The notes under the pieces were generated by a model. The model saw only the letters and a list, made by a program, of their open reading frames with translations, did not search any database and was not told the DNA's origin. A DNA stretch of 7,888 nucleotides. Source: an uncultured Candidatus Melainabacteria bacterium. GTDB taxonomy: Bacteria; Cyanobacteriota; Vampirovibrionia; Gastranaerophilales; Gastranaerophilaceae. The position numbers and the translations under genes were made by a program. The stretch is taken from assembly GCA_934717855.1 (NCBI GenBank), contig CAKUZI010000021.1:1-7888 (forward strand), read 5' to 3'. Below are positions 1-5,114 of this stretch, in pieces (within the stretch, counting starts at the first letter, position 1; each line of letters starts with the position of its first letter).

Positions 1-920
1 AATCCTCTACTCATTATATAAAATACTGCAGATTCATCTACCTTTCCAGAAGCCGTTGAGTGATTTCCTTCTACATCTGCTTCTGTGCATAAAAGCATTG
101 GAAGTGCTATTGATTTTGCCTTGTCTGATAATAACATGCAATATTCGTTCTCGTTTCCTTTTGCTTTTTTGCAACCTTTCTTGAAATCGATTGTTCCTTT
201 GAAATTTTTCTTACTGCTATCTTTCAAAGCTCCTTGTACATCTATATCAACATTTGTTTTTTCTCCACGTAAATGTACAATGTAATTTAAATCTTTCACT
301 TGTGAACCTTGTCCTAAGTAAATAGTTTTCAAATCATTATCCGCTTTATTTCCAATAGCATTAGAAAAATAATTAGAAATACTTTCCTTTGCGCCTATAT
401 CAATTAACTTATGATACACCTTTGAATCTGCTTCAATATCATTCTCATAACTCTCGATGTTAGTAGACACATCATTTAACAAATTCACAACAGTTACATT
501 TATCTTAGCTCCATCGCTAGCAAATGTTCTTATAATTCCCACATGAAAACATTCCTTTTCAGTTTCCGACTTGTACTCAATAACAACATTTATATTTTTA
601 CTAGCAACAATATCAATTTGATTTAAAAGAACTTGGCTATCTTCATCAAAAGTATATGTAATTTTAACATTCTCGGCTTTCTGATTATTTAAAATTCTAA
701 TTTTGCTATTAGCCTTAGAAAAAACTATATTTTCAAGCTCTTTATTATTTCCAAAAACTAATTCTCTATTCGAAACAGCTTCATCTATTTCACTGTTTTC
801 CTTTATAATTTGAACATTTTCAAACTCTGGAATTATTTTTGGAATTTGTGCATCTATTTCTATATTATTTATTCTAAAATTATTTGCCGTTCTAATAGGC
901 GTTTCATTTAATTTTAGCAT
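1..920 (-). CDS. sufD: SufD, Fe-S cluster assembly scaffold subunit (3' end cut by window edge)
   Basis: SufD pairs with SufB on the SufC ATPase dimer to form the cytoplasmic SufBC2D complex that assembles Fe-S clusters. The frame is open from an ATG at 918-920 to the left edge, giving 306 visible codons and no stop. It begins MLKLNETPIRTANNFRINNI and is mostly beta-strand-like sequence, as expected for the SufB/SufD beta-helix core. Near the visible end is the family's C-terminal signature VEGNHSTASGKVDESAVFYI followed by MSRG; His287 matches the conserved SufD histidine at the SufB interface. The N-terminal part is short, as in compact Firmicute SufD proteins, so perhaps 30-50 residues are missing. 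The start is supported by TGAGGT a few bases upstream. It is the third gene of the suf operon, 48 bp behind sufB, with a palindromic repeat in that gap. SufB is the alternative paralogue, but it is present next door. Confidence 0.93.
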   Translation of the reverse strand, partial: MLKLNETPIRTANNFRINNIEIDAQIPKIIPEFENVQIIKENSEIDEAVSNRELVFGNNKELENIVFSKANSKIRILNNQKAENVKITYTFDEDSQVLLNQIDIVASKNINVVIEYKSETEKECFHVGIIRTFASDGAKINVTVVNLLNDVSTNIESYENDIEADSKVYHKLIDIGAKESISNYFSNAIGNKADNDLKTIYLGQGSQVKDLNYIVHLRGEKTNVDIDVQGALKDSSKKNFKGTIDFKKGCKKAKGNENEYCMLLSDKAKSIALPMLLCTEADVEGNHSTASGKVDESAVFYIMSRG

Positions 921-935
921 TACCTCAATCCTTTC

Positions 936-968
936 TTTCGCCCAATAGGGACGCCCCTTTTTGGGCGA
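936..968. repeat. 33-bp palindromic repeat, copy 1 (sufB-sufD gap)
   Basis: This GC-rich palindrome stands out from its AT-rich surroundings. The arms TCGCCCAA (938-945) and TTGGGCGA (961-968) form an 8-bp outer stem. AGGG (947-950) and CCCT (955-958) form a 4-bp inner stem around the loop ACGC. The 33 bases are the exact reverse complement of 5079-5111. It touches the sufB stop codon (969-971) and ends just before the sufD ribosome binding site. On the suf mRNA the hairpin is followed by AAAGAAAGG, not a U-tract, so it should not terminate. It may instead stabilise or divide the mRNA, or affect access to the sufD start. Confidence 0.9.
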
Positions 969-2369
969 TTATCCTATTGCACCTTGCAATTCTAAGTTTA
1001 TTAGGTTATTCATTTCTACCGCATATTCCACTGGTAATTCTTTTGAAATTGGATATGCAAATCCTCTTACTATCATGGCTTTTGCATCTTCTTCTGACAA
1101 TCCTCTGCTCATTAAGTAGAATATTTCCTTGTCACTTATTTTTCCTATTTTAGCTTCGTGTGAAAATTCTACTTCATCAGTTCTTATGTCGTTTACTGGA
1201 ATTGTGTCTGAACGTGATATGTCATCTAACATTAGTGATTCACAGCTTACGCTACATTTTGAATTTTTTGCGTTTTCTGTAATTCTTACTAAAGCTCTAT
1301 ATGTGCAGGCTCCTCCATCTTTTGAAATTGATTTTGAATTTACAACTGATGATGTGTTTGGTGCATTGTGAACTACTTTGAAACCTGTGTCTAGGTCTTG
1401 TCCATGTCCTGCAAATGTAATTCCTGTGTATTCTGTTTTTGCACCTTCTCCATTTAATATGCTCATTGGATACAACATTGAAACTTTAGATCCAAATGAA
1501 CCTGTAACCCAGTCAATTTGTGCATTTTTCCCTACTATTGCTTTTTTAGTATTCAAGTTCATCATGTTTTTTGACCAGTTTTCTATTGTTGAATATCTTA
1601 AATAAGCATTGTCTTTTACATATAATTCAACACAGCCAGCATGAAGATTTACCTTATTATATTTTGGTGCTGAACAACCTTCTATAAAGTGAAGGCTTGC
1701 TCCCTCGTCTACTATTATAAGAGTATGCTCGAATTGTCCAGATTCTGGCGAATTCAATCTAAAATATGATTGCAAAGGAATATCAACCTTTACTCCCTTT
1801 GGAACATACACGAAAGATCCTCCTGACCAAACTGCAGCATGAAGTGCTACAAATTTATGGTCATTTATTGGAACACATTTCATAAAATGCTCTCTTACTA
1901 AATCCGGATATTCTCTAACAGCAGTCTCCATGTCTGTATAGATTACTCCTTGCTTTAGCAAATCTTCTTTTATGCTATGATATACAACCTCTGAGTCATA
2001 TTGAGCTCCAACACCAGCTAGAGATTTCTTCTCTGCCTCTGGAATTCCCAAATTATCAAAAGTCTTTTTTATATCTTCTGGAACATCGTCCCAGCTTGAG
2101 TTCAATTTAGATTTTGGCTTAACATATGTTGCAATCTCATCCATTTTAAGTTCAGACAAATCTGGTCCCCATGTTGGAAGTTCAAGCTTTTCGTAAGTTT
2201 CTAAAGCCTTCAAACGAATCTCTCTCATCCAGTCTGGGTCATTTTTCTTTGCTGAAATCTCTTCAACAATTTCTCTGTTAAGACCTTTCTTCATTTTAAA
2301 CTCGTAGTCATCTTTATTTTTTATATCATATATATTTCTATCTATATCGTCTACTTGAGTTTTTGACAT
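969..2369 (-). CDS. sufB: SufB, Fe-S cluster assembly scaffold subunit
   Basis: SufB is the core scaffold of the SufBC2D complex and receives sulfur and iron for nascent clusters. The product is 466 residues, the usual length for the family. Typical blocks are visible: an N-terminal region with WMREIRLKALETYEKL (48-63), the VWSGGSFVYVPKGV stretch (180-193), HFIEGCSAPKY (227-237) and the C-terminal HEAKIGKISDKEIFYLMSRG (404-423). By alignment from memory, Cys232 corresponds to E. coli SufB Cys254, and Cys376 in SCESLML with His404-Glu405 corresponds to the Cys405/His433/Glu434 site. All expected residues are present, so the protein should be functional. The ATG at 2367-2369 is preceded by GAAAGGAAA. 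It follows sufC after an unusually long 249-bp gap that contains an opposite-strand small gene, and it stops directly at a palindromic repeat before sufD. Confidence 0.97.
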   Translation of the reverse strand: MSKTQVDDIDRNIYDIKNKDDYEFKMKKGLNREIVEEISAKKNDPDWMREIRLKALETYEKLELPTWGPDLSELKMDEIATYVKPKSKLNSSWDDVPEDIKKTFDNLGIPEAEKKSLAGVGAQYDSEVVYHSIKEDLLKQGVIYTDMETAVREYPDLVREHFMKCVPINDHKFVALHAAVWSGGSFVYVPKGVKVDIPLQSYFRLNSPESGQFEHTLIIVDEGASLHFIEGCSAPKYNKVNLHAGCVELYVKDNAYLRYSTIENWSKNMMNLNTKKAIVGKNAQIDWVTGSFGSKVSMLYPMSILNGEGAKTEYTGITFAGHGQDLDTGFKVVHNAPNTSSVVNSKSISKDGGACTYRALVRITENAKNSKCSVSCESLMLDDISRSDTIPVNDIRTDEVEFSHEAKIGKISDKEIFYLMSRGLSEEDAKAMIVRGFAYPISKELPVEYAVEMNNLINLELQGAIG

Positions 2370-2386
2370 AATATTTCCTTTCTTTC

Positions 2387-2415
2387 TTGATTTTATTCGC
2401 TTTATATCGTATAAT
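2387..2415 (+). promoter_or_regulatory. Sigma-A promoter for the small gene at 2447
   Basis: TTGATT at 2387-2392, a 17-bp spacer and a perfect TATAAT at 2410-2415 make a strong plus-strand promoter. Transcription should start near 2422, leaving a leader of about 25 nt. The -10 box lies in a short inverted repeat, TTATA-TCG-TATAA. The promoter overlaps the untranslated leader of sufB on the other strand and points away from it. Confidence 0.75.
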
Positions 2416-2446
2416 CTTTGTATTCTTATTTGAAAGGAGAATACTT

Positions 2447-2581
2447 ATGAGTTACCTGCTTGTTCTCTTAATCGTTCTGTTACTTTCGAGTGACGGAATT
2501 ATTGCTGTCACGGATAAGTTTCGGGAAGATTTCACAAAACGGCAAAATCAATCGGACAAATACGATAAGCAAAATAAGTAA
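2447..2581 (+). CDS. Unrecognised 44-aa membrane peptide, inside the suf operon on the opposite strand
   Basis: I do not recognise this protein. It is 44 residues long and starts MSYLLVLLIVLLLSS. A hydrophobic segment (about residues 3-21, interrupted by Asp16) is followed by a highly charged, polar tail rich in Asp, Lys, Arg, Gln and Asn. The start is fixed by AAAGGAGA at 2433-2440, 6 nt before the ATG. An upstream in-frame TTG at 2387 is rejected because it is the -35 box. The gene has its own consensus promoter (2387-2415) and a downstream hairpin (2588-2619), so it is a self-contained unit between sufC and sufB. I counted 50 G+C in 135 bases (37%), close to its neighbours, but both arginines are CGG and both of two serines outside the AGT pair are TCG, whereas the parts of sufB I checked use AGA or CGT. 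One membrane segment plus a charged tail recalls type I toxins or small regulatory membrane peptides; that is inference only. Confidence 0.72.
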   Translation: MSYLLVLLIVLLLSSDGIIAVTDKFREDFTKRQNQSDKYDKQNK

Positions 2582-2587
2582 TTCTCG

Positions 2588-2619
2588 GCTCTCACCTAAC
2601 TAACTTATACGGTGAGAGC
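2588..2619 (+). terminator. Hairpin terminator of the small plus-strand gene
   Basis: GCTCTCACC (2588-2596) and GGTGAGAGC (2611-2619) form a perfect 9-bp stem with a 14-nt loop, 6 nt after the small gene's stop codon. It is followed on the plus strand by TATTTATATT, a weak U-tract. The right arm runs into the sufC stop codon (TAG, 2619-2621). On the minus strand no T-run follows the hairpin, so transcription from sufC into sufB is probably not stopped. Confidence 0.65.
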
Positions 2620-3353
2620 TATTTATATTGTGAATATCCATTAACTTCAATCTCTTGTGCTAGGCTTGCATCTCCAGTTTTTACAATTTTTCCATCAACT
2701 AATATATGAACATAGTCAACTTTCAAATTTTCTAATATTCTAGTATTGTGTGTAATTATTAAAACTGCATTCTCATCATTCTTGTACATTTCAATTCCTT
2801 TAGAAACTGTTCTAACCGCATCAACATCAAGTCCAGAATCTGTTTCATCTAGTATTACAAGTTTTGGTTCTAATACAAGCATTTGCAAAATTTCGTTTTT
2901 CTTTTTTTCTCCACCAGAGAACCCAACATTCAAATTTCTTTCAATTAGCTTTGGATTCATATTTAATTCTTCCATATATTTTTGAATTTGATCTCTTAAC
3001 TCAAAAATTTTAACTGGCTTGTCTGTTATTTTATTTTTAGCATATTTCAAGAAATTTGTAGTAGATATTCCCGGTATTTCAACAGGTGATTGAAAAGACA
3101 TGAATACGCCTTTTTTTGCAATTTTATCTGTTGATAAATCGCTAATATCTTCCCCTTCAAACACAACTTTTCCACTTACTTTTTTATATTCTGGATTATT
3201 CAAAATAACATTTGCTGTTGTAGATTTTCCGGCTCCATTTGGTCCCATTATTACATGAGTTTCTCCTTTATTAATCTTCAAATTCAATCCTTTTAGGATT
3301 TCCTTCTCTCCTGCTACAGCGTGCAAATCTTGTATATCTAATAAATTTTCCAT
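2619..3353 (-). CDS. sufC: SufC, ABC-type ATPase of the Suf Fe-S assembly complex
   Basis: SufC is the soluble ABC ATPase whose dimerisation drives conformational change in SufB-SufD during cluster assembly; it has no membrane partner. The product is 244 residues, normal for SufC. Walker A is GPNGAGKST (37-45), the Q-loop glutamine is Gln88 in MSFQSPVEIPG, the signature is FSGGEKKKNEI (145-155), Walker B is LVILDE (165-170) with Glu170, the D-loop is SGLD (173-176) and the switch histidine is His202. SFQxPxEIPG and SGGExKxNE are SufC-specific and separate it from transporter ATPases. The ATG is preceded by AAAGGA. It is the first gene of the operon, with a consensus promoter about 120 bp upstream. 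Its TAG stop shares bases with the terminator hairpin of the opposing small gene. Confidence 0.97.
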   Translation of the reverse strand: MENLLDIQDLHAVAGEKEILKGLNLKINKGETHVIMGPNGAGKSTTANVILNNPEYKKVSGKVVFEGEDISDLSTDKIAKKGVFMSFQSPVEIPGISTTNFLKYAKNKITDKPVKIFELRDQIQKYMEELNMNPKLIERNLNVGFSGGEKKKNEILQMLVLEPKLVILDETDSGLDVDAVRTVSKGIEMYKNDENAVLIITHNTRILENLKVDYVHILVDGKIVKTGDASLAQEIEVNGYSQYK

Positions 3354-3449
3354 TATAAGTCCTTTCTACTAATTGATCTTTTATCTTCTAGTAGTTTTGC
3401 CATTTTTTTAGCAATCTACTATATATCTTTTCCATTTACAAAAATAATA

Positions 3450-3467
3450 TTTGGTTTTCCTACCAAA
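3450..3467 (-). other. Stem-loop at the 5' end of the suf mRNA
   Basis: Read on the minus strand, TTTGGT, a 6-nt loop and ACCAAA form a 6-bp stem (left arm 3462-3467, right arm 3450-3455). It begins within a few bases of the predicted start near 3469. Such 5'-terminal stem-loops can protect an mRNA from decay; that role is inferred. The rest of the leader (3354-3449) is A/T-rich and I see no known riboswitch in it. Confidence 0.45.
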
Positions 3468-3475
3468 CAAATAGG

Positions 3476-3504
3476 ATTATACTACATAATCGCAGTACAG
3501 TCAA
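3476..3504 (-). promoter_or_regulatory. Sigma-A promoter of the suf operon
   Basis: On the minus strand TTGACT (3499-3504), a 17-bp spacer and TATAAT (3476-3481) form a near-consensus promoter. The predicted start is near 3469, giving a leader of about 115 nt before sufC. Two weak inverted repeats overlap it: TACAG-N12-CTGTA (3496-3517) across the -35 box and TACT-N10-AGTA (3480-3497) in the spacer. Either could be an operator, for example for an Rrf2/IscR-type regulator as known for other suf operons, but neither matches a motif I can name with certainty. Confidence 0.8.
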
Positions 3505-3560
3505 TAGTTTGGCTGTATTTTATGTAATTCTAGTTCGAGCTAATTGAAGTATTTACACAA

Positions 3561-3595
3561 AAAAAGAATATATGTTCAGTTTATATATTCTTTTT
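3561..3595 (-). terminator. Rho-independent terminator after the methyltransferase gene
   Basis: AAAAAGAATATAT (3561-3573) and ATATATTCTTTTT (3583-3595) form a perfect 13-bp stem with a 9-nt loop. On the minus strand the hairpin ends in a run of seven T, 15 bp after the stop codon of the methyltransferase frame. It insulates the suf promoter from the upstream unit. Read on the plus strand it also ends in T5, so it could work in both directions. Confidence 0.8.
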
Positions 3596-3610
3596 GCTAT
3601 CATTACCATA

Positions 3611-4196
3611 TTATATTCTCTTTTTAGCAATAACATTGTATATATGCCAATGTTTCATTTTACCCAATCCAGTTTTTCCATCTTTTTCAATTTCTTTAAA
3701 TTCTATTATATCAAATTTGTCTTTAAATAGTTCTAATAACTGCTCTTTGGATAAAAATACCATCTTTTCTTTTATAGGTTTCCAAGAATCATTCATTCCA
3801 AAAAAGTTTCCTACAAAATATCCGTTCTTTTAATATGCTATCCGATATTTTTTCCCATAAAACGTGAAAGTTGTTATTATCACAGAATGGAATGCTGAAA
3901 TTTGCAACAAATAAGGTATTTTTTCTTAATTCTACATTTTCAAAATTTTCACAACAAAACTCGAATCTTTTTAGCTCTTCATTATCTAATTTTCTAGATA
4001 TAAGTTCTTTTGTATCCTCTCTATCTATTGCTAGCACATTCCAACCATTTTTTATTAAATATATTGTGTCTCTCCCTGCTCCGCACCCTAAATCAATAGC
4101 ATTTTTCGGAGTAATATTCATCTTAACAAATTTTTCTACTATTGGATGTGGTAAAGCATCCATTGTATTTTCATAATATTTTTGTATACTTTCCAT
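3611..4196 (-). pseudogene. Class I SAM-dependent methyltransferase, TehB-like, broken by a +1 frameshift
   Basis: Two frames together encode one methyltransferase of about 194 residues. The first (4196 to 3789, 135 codons) carries SAM-binding motif I IDLGCGAGRDT (34-44), the acidic residue Asp58 in VLAIDRE, and ANFSIPFC (98-105). After LK (residue 123) it goes out of frame and ends at a TGA. The second (3796 to 3611) continues the domain with MNDSWKP and a C-terminal HWHIYNVIAKKRI. Removing one A from the AAAA run (T-run 3828-3831 on the plus strand) restores SILKNGYFVGNFFGMNDSW, as expected for the family. The whole span is one base longer than 194 codons plus stop, which agrees. The start has AAAGGA about 11 nt upstream. 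This is a recent mutation or an assembly error in a short homopolymer. The substrate is unknown; TehB-like proteins methylate small molecules. No clear promoter is visible between it and the upstream toxin gene. Confidence 0.85.
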
Positions 4197-4274
4197 AAAT
4201 TTTAATTCCTTTCTATTGGTTGTTATAAATCAACTTCATTAATCTAAAAATCAAGTTTGAACTATAATAGTGGT

Positions 4275-4302
4275 AAAGGCATCACATAATTGTGATGCCT
4301 TT
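4275..4302 (-). terminator. Terminator hairpin of the toxin-antitoxin module
   Basis: AAAGGCATCACA (4275-4286) and TGTGATGCCTTT (4291-4302) form a perfect 12-bp stem closed by a TAAT loop, one base after the toxin stop codon. The T-tract is short on both strands, so termination may be incomplete and some readthrough into the methyltransferase gene is possible. Confidence 0.7.
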
Positions 4303-4303
4303 A

Positions 4304-4567
4304 TTAGTCATTATAATGTCCTTTGCACTGCACTATTTCAATTTGTTCGTTTACAATTCGATAAACTATCCTGTTTGCTTCATCAATTCTTCTACTCCAA
4401 AATCCACTTAAATCATTTTTTAATGGTTCTGGTTTACCAATTCCTGCGAACTCATTTCTTTTAATATCAATAAGCAGTTGGTTAATTCGTTTTAATGTTT
4501 TTCTGTCTTGGTTTTGCCAATAGCAATATTCTTCCCAAGCTCTCTCCGTAAACATTATATTATTCAT
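4304..4567 (-). CDS. yoeB: YoeB/Txe-family toxin (ribosome-dependent mRNA interferase)
   Basis: YoeB toxins bind the ribosome and cut mRNA in the A site, stopping growth when the antitoxin is lost. The product is 87 residues (E. coli YoeB has 84). Family blocks are all present: WEEYCYWQNQDRKTLKRIN (11-29), GIGKPEPLK (42-50), LSGFWSRRID (53-62), RIVYRI (66-71) and the C-terminal CKGHY. The residues matching the E. coli catalytic set Glu46, Arg65, His83 and Tyr84 are Glu47, Arg66, His84 and Tyr85, so the toxin looks active. The chosen ATG overlaps the antitoxin stop by 8 bp and has AGGAG 7 nt upstream, indicating translational coupling; an internal Met5 is a weaker alternative. The gene is co-transcribed with the antitoxin and followed by a hairpin. 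Confidence 0.95.
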   Translation of the reverse strand: MNNIMFTERAWEEYCYWQNQDRKTLKRINQLLIDIKRNEFAGIGKPEPLKNDLSGFWSRRIDEANRIVYRIVNEQIEIVQCKGHYND

Positions 4568-4832
4568 CCGCCATCTCCTCTAATTCTTTAAGCGACTTTT
4601 TTACGACTTTCCCCTCTTCTAATTGTTTTATTGATTCTTTTATTGCTTTTATATTATTCTCCGAATAGAATGGATCTATTGAAACTTCAAATGGTATTCT
4701 TTTCTCTCTGCTCATTTTTCTAGCAAAAATATTAAATGCTGTACTCATCGTTATTCCTAGTTCCTTACAGGTCTCTTCCATGCTTCTTTTCACTTCTTCG
4801 TCCATACGTACATTTACTAATGTTTGAGCCAT
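4560..4832 (-). CDS. RelB/DinJ-family antitoxin (ribbon-helix-helix)
   Basis: The antitoxin neutralises the downstream YoeB-type toxin and, as usual for the family, should bind its own promoter to repress the module. The product is 90 residues from the ATG at 4830-4832. The N-terminal MAQTLVNVRMDEEVKRSMEE gives the beta-strand and first helix of the ribbon-helix-helix DNA-binding fold. ELGITMSTAFNIFARKM supplies the second helix, and the acidic, Lys/Glu-rich C-terminal tail is the likely toxin-binding part. A GTG nine bases further upstream is in frame, but it lies inside the ribosome binding site AGAGGTGA, which is 5 nt from the ATG, so the ATG is preferred. RelB/DinJ antitoxins are more classically paired with RelE/YafQ toxins and YoeB with YefM, so the pairing here is mixed. 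Confidence 0.93.
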   Translation of the reverse strand: MAQTLVNVRMDEEVKRSMEETCKELGITMSTAFNIFARKMSREKRIPFEVSIDPFYSENNIKAIKESIKQLEEGKVVKKSLKELEEMADE

Positions 4833-4853
4833 AATTATCACCTCTCTATTAAC

Positions 4854-4882
4854 AGTATAATTCTTTGTAAAGATTTTGTCAA
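4854..4882 (-). promoter_or_regulatory. Promoter of the toxin-antitoxin module
   Basis: On the minus strand a perfect TTGACA (4877-4882), a 17-bp spacer and TATACT (4854-4859) form a strong sigma-A promoter. Transcription would start near 4847, only about 15 nt before the antitoxin ATG. A strong promoter held down by the antitoxin-toxin complex is the normal arrangement. I see no clear palindromic operator. Confidence 0.85.
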
Positions 4883-4954
4883 TACGCTATATTTATTTTA
4901 GTTGTATATTTTTATTATATTCTTATTTTTTTATTTAATTCATTTTTTCAATAA

Positions 4955-5049
4955 ATAAAAAAAGATATGCGTCTCCACACACATATCTGATGTTTAATAT
5001 CATGACCAGTTATATAATATATATTACAATGGAAACGATTAAAAATCAA
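4955..5049 (-). ncRNA. Candidate small minus-strand transcript in the spacer
   Basis: The 237-bp stretch between the toxin-antitoxin unit and the ABC transporter has no convincing gene. On the minus strand it holds TTGATT (5044-5049), a 17-bp spacer and TAATAT (5021-5026), a plausible promoter. About 25 nt after the expected start is a hairpin with arms AGATATG (4982-4988) and CATATCT (4963-4969), extended by a G-U and a G-C pair and followed by seven T in a row counting the last stem base. A transcript of roughly 60 nt would result. Alternatively the hairpin is only a second terminator for the transporter mRNA, and the -35/-10 match is chance in A/T-rich sequence. Confidence 0.3.
4963..4988 (-). 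terminator. Rho-independent terminator, minus strand
   Basis: A stem of 7 perfect pairs plus a G-U and a G-C pair encloses about 8 nt and is followed directly by a T-rich tract on the minus strand. It lies about 130 bp after the transporter stop and upstream of the antitoxin promoter. It either backs up the hairpin at 5079-5111 or ends a separate small RNA. Confidence 0.6.
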
Positions 5050-5078
5050 TATTTTTACTAAAATAATTATAAAAATTT

Positions 5079-5111
5079 TCGCCCAAAAAGGGGCGTCCCT
5101 ATTGGGCGAAA
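5079..5111. repeat. 33-bp palindromic repeat, copy 2 (after the ABC transporter)
   Basis: This is the exact 33-bp reverse complement of 936-968. It lies 3 bp after the transporter stop codon (5115-5117). Here the flanks differ: AAAAATTTT on the left and AAATTTTT on the right lengthen the stem to about 16 pairs with one bulge. On the minus strand the hairpin ends in TTTTT, so this copy can serve as the transporter's transcription terminator, unlike copy 1. Confidence 0.9.
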
Positions 5112-5114
5112 TTT

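Noticed and set aside
2387..2446. N-terminal extension of the small gene from a TTG start
   Set aside because: The TTG is the -35 box of the promoter and the extension spans the -10 box and the ribosome binding site, so it would not be transcribed.
3390..3435. A short leader frame in the suf mRNA, MEKIYSRLLKKWQNY
   Set aside because: There is no ribosome binding site before its ATG, it is only 15 codons, and the composition is what A/T-rich leader sequence gives by chance.
3789..3835. Programmed +1 frameshift in the methyltransferase gene
   Set aside because: The site is only an A4 run with no slow codon, stop codon or internal Shine-Dalgarno typical of +1 programmed sites; simple mutation or sequencing error is more likely.
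4935..5003. A 22-codon minus-strand frame starting MILNIRYVCGDAYLF
   Set aside because: It has no convincing ribosome binding site, and its middle is the terminator hairpin and T-run at 4963-4988.
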